Below, in pieces: positions 1-11,195 of a stretch of DNA of 44,096 nucleotides (the stretch's first letter is position 1; each line of letters begins with the position of its first letter). The notes beneath the pieces were generated by a model that saw only the letters and a program-made list of their open reading frames with translations, was not told the DNA's origin and did no database searches. Source of the DNA: Helochares maculicollis (taxonomy: Eukaryota; Arthropoda; Insecta; Coleoptera; Hydrophilidae); NCBI GenBank assembly GCA_033557835.1, contig JAWQRO010000294.1:1-44096 (forward strand), read 5' to 3'. The position numbers and the translations under genes were made by a program.

Positions 1-13
1 ATATATATATATA
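1..13. repeat. (AT)n microsatellite at left edge
   Basis: The window opens with 13 bases of pure AT dinucleotide. The right edge is also (AT)n, so both ends may be places where an assembly stopped at a simple repeat. Confidence 0.9.
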
Positions 14-109
14 CCGACTGATAACAGCACCAGCCTTTATTATTTGAATTATAAGTTATCTGCATGTTAAGCAACTTGTGTCGCTTAATACTTTGTAGAT
101 GTGAACAAA

Positions 110-2287
110 ATGGCAAGTTCATATGAAATAGATTCAAAACCATTTAGGCTGAAAGACACAACAAGTTCTTCTAACGAAGCCGCTCCTTTCGTCCAAATAA
201 ACAAGGGTTTTAAATATGAAACAATACAATACCATTGTAGAGGAAAAGCAATCATTTTTAACCACAAGAATTTTAAGAATCCGAAGAAGTATCCTGATAG
301 ACGTGGAACAGAAAGAGATGTATCCTCTCTAAGAAGAACTTTGAGCATATTGAAATTTGATGTTTCTGTCTTCGAAAATCTAGAAAAGCAGGCCATTCAC
401 CAAAAAATAAAAGAAGGTAATCATTGAAAACTATTGTTATTTACATATCAACAAGCTATGAGTATGTGTTGATTTTTTTAAATTTTAGGCTTAAGAGAAC
501 GCAAATTTTTAACATTAAGGTCTGCTGCTAAACAGTTTGGAATGATTTAAAGAAATAATCTAGACTTCTACTAGCAGTAGCATATTGCAGAATGTATCTT
601 CTTAGGACTTGCTTGTTTTGTTTCGTGAAGTCTTGCACAAATGTCCTCTTTTTAGATACCAAAGCTTTTATTACATTCAAAAACGATACATTGGCGTTAT
701 AATGTGAACCTCCGACACACGGTGAAACTTTTTATCTTGCTAAGTATGTATCCCTTAGATCTTTCCAAGTATCGCAGTTGTAAGTTATGGTAAACCAAGT
801 TGGATCTACGATCTTTCTAACATCTCGAACACATCTGTCATTAGGAAGTTTTATTGGTCATTTGTGTCTTCTTTTTGCGGTGTCCAGCTCATTATCGTTT
901 AAGTCCCCCTATTCTATTGATGGTGTCAATACCTTTAGCTTTTTATTTTATCCACTCTTTTCTTGTTCTGTTTCGCTTCGTTATTTCTATCTTATTTCTT
1001 TTCATAGCATTTTAGATAGTGAGAAGCTTCTGTGTGATGACTGAATTTAGAACCCAAGTATCACAGCGATATCAAGGAGTTTAATTTTTAGAAACAAAGG
1101 CATTTTAAAGGTGAATACTACTCCCTAAAGCTCTTCAAGTCATTTTGCCTCTTTGGTTTTTTATTATAGAAGTAGTAATCCTGAAATATAGACTAGTTGG
1201 CTTAAATAAACCTATTCTTTAATTCGTTTGAATGTTTTTTCATTTACGGTGATGTCTATAATTGTGGTAAGGTCATGGAACTTCACTTCTGTCTGTGAAT
1301 GGATGAATCGCAAACTTATTTTCTGATTGGCAGTATACAACTCTTCGATTAGATATGCCAATCGGTTTGAACTATTCGCTATAACAACTATGTCATTGGC
1401 GAATCGAAGGAGTCTCTCAAAATTGATATGTCGTCCCATATTTCCTCACTTTGAGTTGCTCCAGACATAATCCTTGTTTTTGTGAACAACTAAGGAGAGC
1501 GAATCTATTTGAGAAAACCTGTTGCTTTTGAAAACTCCATAAACTATAAATTTTTACGTCGGCGTCGCATATGATTGGAAGTAGTGTCTCATATTGCGAA
1601 TAATTTATTGATTTATGGATAGTTTTAAAATCGTAGTAATTAGAATAGGCAGTTAATAAAAAATGACTACATTTTGGAAAAGTTATGTCATATACATCCG
1701 TCCTGTTTATGAATTGAAATTTCACTCATTAATTATTTTGATTTTCAGTTGCAAATATGGACCATTGTGAGTACGATTGTGTATTCATTGCCGTGTTAAC
1801 GTATGGAGTAGACAATGACCGTATTTGTGCATATGACGGAGCGTATGCGAAAGAAGCAGTCTTCAAGCCTCTCAGTAAAACACAGAGCTTAATAGGAAAA
1901 CCAAAATTAATTTTCATTCAGGGTAGTTGCGGCAAAAGCGAAGATAAAGGTTTCGACATACAGCTTGTACAATTTGATTCAGCTCCTGATTTTGGTGAGA
2001 CTACTAAAATTCCAGTAATGTCAGACTTTCTCTTAATGTACCCCGCTTTTCAAGGGTACAACGCTTATAGGCATATAGAGGAAGGTACTTGGTTCATCCA
2101 GTTACTTTGCGATGAATTAAATAAAGATGCTGAGAAAACACAAAAGGAGGATATTTTGTCTATATTAACAAATGTTAATTTTCGAATAGCATTCGAGAAG
2201 CAAACACACGAAAAGTTGAAACAGACAGGAACGATCATTAGTACTTTAACTAAGAAATATTATTTTGATAACAAACCATCAGCTTGA
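110..2287 (+). CDS. Catalytically dead effector-caspase homologue (pseudocaspase)
   Basis: Two exons, 110-416 and 1749-2287, joined by a phase-1 GT-AG intron (donor GTAATC, acceptor TTTTCAG), give 281 residues, a normal effector-caspase length. The start is ATG 110 in context AACAAAATGG; the in-frame GTG at 101 is not a eukaryotic start. The spliced protein aligns without gaps to the caspase at 2838-5847 across the junction. The p20 part includes AIIFNH (48-52 on) and RRGT (64-67); the p10 part includes GTWFIQ (215-220) and ends in a typical TLTKKYYF tail. The catalytic His of the SHG motif is Tyr121 (TYG). The catalytic Cys of QACRG is Ser162 (QGSCG), with a Cys one place later. P1-pocket residues remain: Arg64, Gln160, Arg210. 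By family knowledge it cannot be a normal cysteine protease. An intact frame and good splice sites suggest a retained non-enzymatic role, for example a decoy or dimer partner, but a young pseudogene is not excluded. It lacks the N-terminal LWFL exon of its neighbours. Confidence 0.85.
770..1700 (-). mobile_element. Decayed RTE-clade LINE fragment in intron of the dead caspase
   Basis: Read on the minus strand, the intron shows a run of reverse-transcriptase and C-terminal motifs in the right order, with stops and frameshifts. A degenerate motif-A region lies near 1660, a GVRQGD..SP-like piece near 1500-1540, FAND (from FADD) at 1392-1403 followed by IVVIA, an FKMPLFLK piece near 1100-1130, a CDTW piece (from GCETW) near 1060, RNRTRKEWI near 960-985, an AGH piece near 890, and RKI..PTWF near 790-815. 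The order and residues match the RTE element at the right end of the window, so this is an older copy of that family. It is antisense to the host gene. The exact ends are uncertain. Confidence 0.8.
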
Positions 2288-2410
2288 ATGAATTAAAAAC
2301 AATAACATACAGCATTAAACATAAGCTTAAAGAACTGTTTTGAAAATTTATTTTTCATCTTAATATTTCCTAAATCACCGCAGCCAAAGAAAACTTTAAT
2401 ACTAATTCAT

Positions 2411-2416
2411 AATAAA
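2411..2416 (+). terminator. Poly(A) signal AATAAA, dead-caspase gene
   Basis: AATAAA lies about 125 bases after the stop. A variant ATTAAA at 2314-2319 is closer and could be used instead. Confidence 0.4.
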
Positions 2417-2750
2417 TGATTAATTCGAATATGGCGTCTTATCCTTCAGAGAAAATTAAAAAACCGTGATAAGCAATAGGTTTTCGTAATATCAAAATAA
2501 ACCGTTTCCGTACTCGAGAGTTTCAAATTCGTAACAGCAGATTTTAATCAATATGCACCTAAATGAATTAAGCTCTAAAATTATAATTGTTTTGCAATTG
2601 ATTATTTGTAGATAGATTAGATCATATACTTATTAAACTATGAACAATCCCAATATTTTTAGCATCAGCAACTGAAATCATTTCAATAGAAAGTAGGTGC
2701 GTATGAGTATCAAAAACTCAGATATCTAATCAGCAGATAACAATTGCTTG

Positions 2751-2786
2751 TATATATTTAACTTATTTATATGACAACCATTTCAA
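2751..2786 (+). promoter_or_regulatory. TATA and Inr-like core promoter of second caspase
   Basis: TATATATTTA at 2751-2760 is followed by TCAACT, with a candidate +1 A near 2785, about 33 bases downstream. The start codon follows at 2838. The spacing is right for an insect TATA promoter; the Inr match is weak. Confidence 0.45.
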
Positions 2787-2837
2787 CTCAGAAACAGTAC
2801 CGACTATACATAAAGAAAAGAGTAAATTATAGTCAAA

Positions 2838-5800
2838 ATGACAGACGAAGAATCGGTGCTGGATGCGTTGTGGTTCCTGCCATCAAAAAAACCTCAAGTG
2901 TAAGTATGCATAATTATATTTTGTAAAATAGCTAGAATTAGTTTATAAGTATTAAATGTTTAAAAGCTGGTTCTTTTAAGCTTTAATTTGCTTGCTTTTA
3001 TATAGCGCAGGCCTCGTTAACAAATCAATATAAGAATAGACAAATTTCAAACTAAAATGCGTGAGTTTCTAGTAAATCTTTTTTGAAAGGTATTTACTTA
3101 TACAATTTTATCAAATTTTACAGTGAAATAATGAATTTTCAGTCGAAGCTCTTACCAATCACGAAACTTAATTTTATACCTGTTCAGAACCATACTCTTA
3201 GCAACATAGGTATAGTAGTCTTATTATTATAACTATTTTACTTTGCAGAATTAACAAAGAGTATAACAAGTGGTATTTGTAAAGAAAAACAAATAAATCT
3301 TTCAAATTACATGATACAGAATTAAAGTTGTAAAAAAAAATAAAAACTGCAGAATTAGGTGTTGGAAAATAAAATTACATGACCATCCTTAAGCGAATAA
3401 AGGCATGTCATTCATCTGATAAAAATAAATAATTGAATGTAATAATATCTGAAACACAATATTTTCTTATAAAGCTGCCGAAACATTGTTATGTGTCCAT
3501 ATGGTCAAAATACATTCAATACAAAGTGAAATTTTAATATGGTCTTGAGTAGAAATCGCAAAACAAATTCATTTTATTTGCATGCAGAACATTGGGAAAA
3601 ACTTACAACAACCTTTTTCTTTCTTTGGGAACACTAATCAAGTTCTAGGTCGTTCGGTTTTTAAAAACGACCTATTGATATACCGGAAAATATTTGTTAA
3701 ATGATTTCTGCACCAGTACAAATAAACATATAATTAATAATTATTCCAAAAGAGCTTTGTATATGCTTCGAATATTGTTTATGTTTATTATTATTAATGT
3801 TTATTAGTCCCATAATATATTGTCCCAACTATGCATCATATTAATAAATTTAATATTACTTCAACTGCCGAAATAAAATTAGGACTAGCTGAAAATATTA
3901 AAATTAAGAAAAGTATATTCAATAAAGTGATTTTTATATTTATTTTATACTTAGCATATAACAATAAATTTTCATTACTTATTAAACTTAAAAAATGTCA
4001 AAAAATCATTATCACTGCATTTTTATTGTTAAAATATTTTTCAGATAAAATAAATAATGAAAAATTAGTACTATAGTCAGGTTTTTAAATTGTGTTTTAA
4101 TATGTATTAGCAATTGTCGGTACGTTCACTTGAGTGAATTTTCGCGTTTGATGTTTTATGATAATATCAGAGTGCACATGGAAGTGTACTCATCGTATTA
4201 TCAACTACAGTCAATATTTTAGAACGCTAATAACTCGTCAGTACTTGATCATATTTATTAGTCTTTAATTTGAGTCCTAAAAATGTGCCTTACATTACTA
4301 GAATAAACATTATTTGCAGCATAAAGTTTTTTCTTTGTTCTTAATGTGTATCTTTTTAAAATGAAACTATTCATAATATAAAGTGGCAAATTGATTAAAC
4401 AACGTCGTTTGCAGTTCGTAGAACAAGAAAAGACATTCTACATTATTGAAAACATGCACTGCATTTCTTAATCTCAATATCAGTGCTTACCAGTATTAAA
4501 ATATCCTCTCTTTATTATTCTCAACGGTAAATTTAAAAAAAGATTTGTAAACATTTAGCATACCTTATTACCTATATATTTATTTACGTTTCCTCAAACC
4601 TTGTATTAAAAACTACTGTGGAATCATCTTTCTGTGCATATTTCTAATGTGGCTATACTATAAAGTTATAAAAATTGAAACTGTTTTTAGTAAGCACAAA
4701 CAACGCAATAAATGACAATATTTTGCCAGTTTCTCAAGCTCAGCTCGTTGTTTCTTCGTAACATTTAACGCGACTAATCGCTAAAGCGCTAATAGTATAT
4801 ATAAAATGTTTTGAATTTTGTTGAAAACCAAGAAAATTGTTTTCGCTTTAATCTTTCGTGCCAGAAATTTGTACACAATACACTGATCTAGACAAACTAT
4901 ACTATAATAGTTGCATAGACGGCGAATAAGATCGTTAATATTTACATTTAATAGAAATAAATTGCTAAATGTGTACATCTTACTTTAGATAGTAAAATCG
5001 AAAATTTGGTTTACTCTCATTACAGGTGCCTCTTTGTTACAGAAATATTGAACCCAGCGATCTTCCGAAAGGACCTGCCAAATACATCCCGAAAATCGAT
5101 CGTGATGCCGAAAATTATGAAATAAGCAAACCAATGAACGGCATTGCCTTGATTTTCAATCACTACCATTTTGACTCCAACCAGACGAACCGGGAGGGCA
5201 CAAACAAGGACTGTAACGATATGGAAAGAACTCTAACAGATTTAAATTTCAAGGTGGTGGTATACAGAGACTTAAAATATGGACAACTTTACGACATACT
5301 GGAAAAAGTTTCAGCATCAGATCTGACTTCCTTTGATTGCCTGGTTGTGGTTGTAATGTCACATGGTGACAAAAACAAGATCTATTCAAAAGACGTACCC
5401 TATCCCCCGGAAACTCTTTGGAACGCTTTCTCAGCAGAGAATTGTCAAACTTTAATAGGAAAGCCAAAGCTATTTTTCATTCAGGCTTGTAGAGGTGAAA
5501 AATTGGACGCTGGAATAAAAGTTAGAGCTGTCCAAACTGATTCCGTTGAGGAACCATCGTTCAAGATACCATCAATGGCAGACATATTGATCATGTACTC
5601 GACTTACGAAGATCATTATTCATTCAGATCATCTATCAATGGGTCTTGGTTTATACAATCTGTAGTTGCAGAATTCAAAAAACGCTGGGAAACAGAAGAT
5701 ATTTTAAGTATCCTCACCAGCGCTAATAGAGCAATAGCCTTCAATTACCAGAGCTATGTGCCTACAAATGTGGTTTTTCATGAACAAAAACAAATCGGAA

Positions 5801-5847
5801 TGATTGTCAGTACGTTGACTAAAAAACTTTATTTTTCTCAGAAGTAA
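2838..5847 (+). CDS. Effector caspase, Dcp-1/DrICE type (active)
   Basis: Two exons, 2838-2899 and 5043-5847, give 288 residues. Exon 1 encodes a 20-residue start with the LWFL motif also seen in the third caspase, ending at a GTAAGT donor in phase 2. The acceptor TTGTTACAG at 5042 keeps phase 2, as in the third caspase. A second in-frame pair (donor at 2898, acceptor ending 5025) would give 293 residues. The p20 core carries ALIFNH (56-61), REGT with P1-pocket Arg71, catalytic His128 in MSHG and catalytic Cys170 in QACRG. The p10 core has YSTYEDHYSFR with Arg216, GSWFIQ, and a C-terminal TLTKKLYF. Effector caspases are cytosolic cysteine proteases cutting after Asp in apoptosis. A likely interdomain cleavage is after Asp187 (VQTD/S). 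The short prodomain lacks CARD or DED, so this is an executioner type. Intron 1 (2900-5042) is 2.1 kb of AT-rich sequence with no recognisable exon or element. Confidence 0.92.
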
Positions 5848-5907
5848 GAAGCATTTTTCGACCCCTCACATTGCTTTAATTTATTAAATGCGTAATCATT
5901 ATTGTAA

Positions 5908-5913
5908 AATAAA
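5908..5913 (+). terminator. Poly(A) signal AATAAA, second caspase
   Basis: AATAAA about 60 bases after the stop of the second caspase, in an AT-rich 3' region. Confidence 0.55.
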
Positions 5914-6404
5914 TCTTTAATTTCAAGGATTAATTTTTTGATTAACCTATACTTATCGTTACGCCTCCTCCTATATAGTAAAACCTGGATATCCTGCTCT
6001 AATCAACGTTGTTTAGTTTAGATAAAGCAGTAAACACCGATGTCCATTTTTTTGGGTAAGATTGGTTTGTTGCGGAGCAAGTTTTTGCTTGTAAAATGAT
6101 TTGGTTAATTTTCATCTTGATGGTTTGTGTCTACTTGCGCGCCCCATCAATTGTCAGGTAATTTCTTAAATTTAATGCATAAATTAATTATCCAAAGCAA
6201 TTTTTTTATAAATGATCATCAATCTATAATGGCCATCTGTGCACGGCACGTCAGTCAATATGTAAGTTATCATTAATTTATAATGATTGAAAACTAGTTA
6301 AGTCGCCTTTGGCAAAAATTAAAATAATTTCCAACAATTTACATAAATGATAGATTAGAACATAAGCATAATTTTGCACTTCGAAGGTTAACTATAACAC
6401 GATC
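5914..6404. other. Intergenic spacer between second and third caspase
   Basis: AT-rich sequence of about 0.5 kb. I see no gene, repeat or clear element in it apart from the promoter at its right edge. Confidence 0.6.
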
Positions 6405-6441
6405 TATAATACCTCTTGCCAGTTGCACCTTTTCTTCAGTT
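6405..6441 (+). promoter_or_regulatory. TATA plus consensus Inr of third caspase
   Basis: TATAAT at 6405-6410 is followed by TCAGTT at 6436-6441, an exact arthropod initiator. The T-to-A distance is 33 bases. The start codon at 6468 would leave a 5' UTR of about 30 bases. Confidence 0.6.
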
Positions 6442-6467
6442 GATCTTCTGTTCGCTTTTGTAGAAAG

Positions 6468-7732
6468 ATGGCAAATTGGGGAACTTCTAAACGAGACGCC
6501 GTTAAAGTTGGCGCTGGAGAAAAGGAATATGGTATCAAAGATGCTTCAGATAAGGAAAGTAAAGACCCTTTGTGGTTTTTAAGCTATGCGAGGAAAGAGT
6601 AAGACTTGTTTTCTGCATTCCACGTATATTTTTAACTATTTAAAATTGATTTGTTAAGGACTAGTGATACAGTGCCAATAGTTGATCCTTTGGGTGAGCA
6701 TTATAAAGTTGGTACCCCTTTCCAGGGCTTGGGTTTAATTTTTAATCATTATAAATACGACAATCACCAACAGAAGAGGGAAGGAACCGATAAGGATTGT
6801 TCTGACTTGCATAAGGCCTTGCAGGATTTAAACTTTGATGTAGCGATTTACAAGGATTTGACCAGGGACGAGCTGTTTGACACAGTTGAGCGAGTGGCTT
6901 CTTCTGATCTCTCAAAATATGATTGCCTCGTCGTTGCTGTTATGTCGCATGGTGCCAAAGACAAAATTTATACGAGAGATACGCATTATGCCCCTGATGA
7001 GTTGTGGGAAAATTTTTCTGCCGATATTTGCACTTCTCTTGTTGGAAAGCCGAAGTTTTTCTTCATTCAGGTATCGAAACACAAATAAAAACTCAAATAT
7101 TTCAAAATATGTTTCAATAGCATCTGCCTAAATAATGTCATTTTATTTGTTAAGCCATTGTTTTCGTAATATCTTATTTATTTATTTCTATTTCTGCATA
7201 TAAATAAAATGAGAAAACGAAAATCAGTTTTGAGCTACACAATAGATTAGATAACTGAATTCAATTTGCTTTGTGCATCTCAGTAGTGAGCTAAGTTTAA
7301 TTTATTTTAGTTTATTTTAATTCGATTCATATTGCTTAGGCTTGTCGGGGTGAAAAACTGGACAAAGGCACTCGAGTCAAAAGATCCATCAGCTATGAAA
7401 AACCAGCCGAAGAAGATTACAAAATTCCCAATTACGCCGACATTTTGGTTATGTACTCAACTTATAAAGATCACTATTCCTGGAGATTTTCAAGGAAAGG
7501 ATCTTGGTTTATCCAATGCCTAGTGAAGGAGCTCTCCAAACGGTCGAAGCGTGAAGATCTTTTAAGTATTTTGACCAGCGCTAATAGGCGAATGGCCTAT
7601 AAATTCAAGAGCCACGTTCCCTCAAAGGAGCAATTTCACGAACAGAAACAAATTGGGATGATTGTTAGTACTCTAACCAAAAAATTCTTTTTTTACGGAA
7701 AAAATCATGAGGTCGAAGAAAAAATTGCTTGA
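6468..7732 (+). CDS. Effector caspase, Dcp-1/DrICE type (active), three exons
   Basis: Exons 6468-6598, 6659-7070 and 7340-7732 give 311 residues. Introns are 60 bases (phase 2, donor GTAAGA) and 269 bases (phase 0). The ATG context is AAAGATGGC. Exon 1 encodes a short prodomain with the shared LWFL motif. The p20 core has GLIFNH (69-74), REGT with Arg84, and catalytic His141 in MSHG. The second intron falls exactly between Gln181 and Ala182, so catalytic Cys183 and the rest of QACRG start exon 3. The p10 core has YSTYKDHYSWR with Arg230, GSWFIQ and TLTKKFFF, then an unusual charged tail. The interdomain linker has only two Asp candidates (189 and 207) and no tidy DxxD site. The gene is a close paralogue of the caspase upstream, in the same orientation, with its own promoter. 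It is expected to be a cytosolic Asp-specific executioner protease. Confidence 0.92.
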
Positions 7733-9575
7733 GGAGACGTACTGATTAATTAATCCTGTGGAATTTGCTTGTATCAGATTACTTTAATAGAATTTAGTGT
7801 GATTATTTAGAATAAGAGAATATGTTTTTAAATTGTAATTTTAGTTTTAATGGCGAATTGATATACTAGTATTGTATCACAAAATATAAGAAGATTTAAG
7901 TGCCCTGTATTATTTACTTTCTATTAAAATTTTATTAATAGTCCCTATGCTCTACTAAAATAAAAATATACTTGGTCAATATTTTGAAGAGCAAGAAAAT
8001 CATGACAAGCCAATTTAAAATAAATATAATATATATTACAAATGAGTTAAATTGGAAAGCGACGATCGAGGAGATGAGTCGGAAACAATATATTTCCAGT
8101 CAAGATAAATAGATAAATAGCTTACAATTAATTTCAGTTTGCGGCCAGGTAGATAAGCGGATTTTATTACATTAATTGCGTTTCTAATCAGTACAGATTT
8201 TTAAATTAAATGGTCTATATGAACTATGCTCTAAAATATATAATATATTTATTATAAACATATCATTTTTGATGGTGCATTGTAAAGATGTAACTCAAGG
8301 GAATATTTATGAGGTATACATTTCTACAGCTTTCAAGAAATAGTAATTGGTAACTGTAGAAGCTCACAAAGCACGATGATATTTTTAAAGATTTATATTT
8401 TCATGTATTGTCATATAATAGTGACTCGATATTTTTATTCTATTTAACATTCAACATGTATGATCGGGTTTGGCATTTGCTATCAACTTTATCCCAAGTA
8501 TTTATTGCACAAATACGCATATTATGTATATTATCTATTGATCTTAAGGAACGATAATGAAATTGTGTTGTGAAAATTTGGCACATTACAATATTATTCC
8601 AACAATTTTTGTCATGAAATATATTTTGTTTGCTGCTATGTTATTGGCAATTTGCTATTTATGCAGGGCACTTTTAAATTTATAAGAAAAATGATTATAG
8701 ATTATTTTTACATACTATTTAGGGTGACATAAATGTGTATGTTTTTATAAATATATAAAAGAGTACACACAAAATAAGAGAATAAAATTAACATACTAAG
8801 TTAAAAAAAATAAGCGCGCTAAAAAGGTACAATATGTGCGTAAAATGGTTTTTATGATACTGCTGACAGATAAAATATTTCACGTGTTTTAACATTTTAA
8901 AACAAATAAAGTTTAATTTGAATGAATTTTAAACATTACTCTAGAAAGCATAGATTAGAATATATTTGCTTCAAATTCTCAAGAACTGATTACATTGGCT
9001 GATTTTGTTTAAAAACCTAGAAATGTGAATTTTGTACATTGTCGTTTTTTCTTAATTAAACTGCCTAAATATTTAATATTTCTTAACAAATATTTATTAA
9101 CTAAAAAGTGCTAAGCTGTGCATTAGTCAATTATTTTCATTCATTTAACATTCTCGTATTTTTAAAATTCGTGCGTATTTTACTCTAGAACATGGCTAGT
9201 AATCTGTTAATCTACTAGTATTTTCTTCTGCAACCAACAATATTATTTCTTTTGCTTTTAAACTTTCTCTTGCCATACTCTACAAATGTGATCATACTAA
9301 ACTTCTGTTTTGACAAAAAAATATTATCTATTAGGGAAACTTTGGCATCATAGAAATTGCTCGATTATCTATTTTATTTAGTATTTTAAAACATGCATTG
9401 TATACATAATCTTGCATTTTGTAAAGAAATATAAAAAATACTCTAGTAGTCTAGAGAGATATAAATAAATACTGCATCTAAAATCGAGCCTAAAATAATA
9501 GACAAACACGCGAAATATTAGACACCATTTAAATATTTTTTAGTGGTGAGAGGTACAAGTTGTGTGTTTGTATTC
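7733..9575. other. Convergent intergenic region, caspase 3' end to annexin 3' end
   Basis: About 1.8 kb of AT-rich DNA lies between the converging third caspase and first annexin. AATAAA at 7959-7964 can serve the caspase. TTTATT at 9373-9378 reads as AATAAA on the minus strand and can serve the annexin. No other gene or repeat is evident. Confidence 0.6.
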
Positions 9576-11195
9576 TTAGCGGACCAGTGCAAGAAGGGCC
9601 TTTTTGTAGTCTCCGTGAGTTTCGCCCTGCTAGAAAAAGAAATCATTAAAATCAACCTTAGGTTTTGAATATCGTAGCAAAACTAACCCCTATATAGCTG
9701 CTTATGGTCTTGTCGTAAATTCTTTCAAATTCAGATTTGACAGTGCCCAGGTCAATTTCAGATCTGCTGACGATTATCCTAATCAAAGAGCCGTCATCTG
9801 TGCCCATTCCTGACATGGCGTCGTGAAGACGTCTCGCAAAAAATGCTGGAGGACTTTGTACACATTCCACTGCAAACATAGAATAGCGATTATTAAACTG
9901 AAAGATTGAAAATTGCTTTCTATCCTTGTTGATTACAAGTAGTGATGCACTATTTTGTTTCATGATTGCTGTTTTCTACAACTCAAGCAACATACCAATT
10001 GCCAGTAGAGCATCTTCAAAATCTCCATGAAGTTCGTGCTTCAAAGCTTGTTCTATAGTGTTTCCAGATACATCTTTGTATTCCTCGAAGATTTGTTGCA
10101 ATTGCCTGAAGTTTTCGTGGGCTAAAATTTTGCTGAAAGAGCTTTCTTCCGTGCCTAGTTGACCTTCGCCTGCTCCATATAATTCTTCAGCTTGTTGTCT
10201 TGCCCTAGCAGCATCTACATCGTTACCGGGGTCTCTAGTACCAGTGACTATGAGGGTTAGCAATCTTCTTAGGTTTCCAGAAGTCTCACTGCACATTTGT
10301 TCAGCCAAGGGTCGATTATACACTGAAATATTGAGCATTTCAAATTTTCATACATCTGAAGATATCGAAAGTAAGTGGAAGTTATTAAACTCAAAGCTAG
10401 GCAATTAAAGCGAATGTCGAATTAAATGTGCTGCAGTCTTACATCGTTCATAAGTCTCAACTAGTTGATTGATTTCATTGTTGGTTTTCGTGCATAAAAT
10501 TTCTATGAGAGTTTCTTCATTGGTGCCCATTCCAGACATGGCATCGTGAAGTTGCTGGCAGAGATATTCATCAAGAGGGGTGACTAAAGCGACAATTACG
10601 TTTTCGAAATGCCCTCCCAGCTCGCTTTTTAAATCCTCAATCAGGTTCTAATACAGAATCATTATTTTAGTTGTTGAAATAAACACGAAACTCTAAGGAG
10701 TGGCTTCATTTTTCATAAAGAAAAGTAGTGCCTTTAGAATCGATATCAAGGAGAGTCCCTATCTTTAAAAATATATCCTTACCCTTCCTAAATTCTGTTC
10801 GAAATATTTTGCGAGCTGCTGCCTTTGGGCGTTGGATCTGCTAGTCAACAATTCAATGATTGTATCTTCATCCGTTCCCAACCCTTTCATGGCCGCCCTT
10901 AAAGCTTCACCATCTTCAGCGACGTTGAAATTACTAGCTGGGTAAACAGTGGGTTCTCTCTGTAAAGAAAAATATTTCCACATTGTTTTAATGTTCTTTT
11001 GGTAACATAGAATTAGTGTTAATTACCTGTACGTGGAATAACCTTGAGAATTGTTAGGTACATTATTTTAAGCTACAATTTGGATACAATGTTCATCTAT
11101 ATCTATAGTTTTAACCATTACATTTTTGAGATATGAATTAAAATGTAGATTTTTAAAAATTAAATGAAACATGCGCTTACCGTATAATGAGCCAT
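9576..11195 (-). CDS. AnxB9-like: Annexin B9-like, paralogue 1
   Basis: Six coding exons on the minus strand: 11195-11181, 10959-10783, 10647-10443, 10322-9996, 9869-9688 and 9626-9576. Together they encode 318 residues, the usual length of a four-repeat annexin. Each junction has GT-AG ends, and the exon lengths match those of the two other annexins here. Four repeats are visible, with type-II calcium loops GLGT (31-34), GMGT (103-106), GEGQLGT (184-190) and GMGT (262-265), and acidic caps such as Glu73 in SELGG. The last exon encodes GETHGDYKKALLALVR. Annexins bind negatively charged phospholipid, notably phosphatidylserine, in a calcium-dependent way at the cytosolic face of membranes. The N-terminus is MAHYT, from a 15-base first coding exon, then REPTVYP as in insect annexin B9. 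It has no signal peptide. It is divergently arranged with paralogue 2. The donor of exon 5 is a weaker GTTAGT. Confidence 0.93.

Noticed and set aside
101..109. Upstream in-frame GTG as start of the first caspase
   Set aside because: Non-AUG start is unlikely in an animal gene; ATG at 110 has a good context and is nine bases downstream.
787..1044. 85-codon open frame on the plus strand
   Set aside because: It is the antisense of the RTE C-terminal remnant, whose motifs read on the minus strand.
3831..4076. 81-codon open frame inside intron 1 of caspase 2
   Set aside because: Composed of AT-rich codons (Ile, Lys, Asn, Phe, Leu) with no domain or signal; typical chance frame in AT-rich intron.
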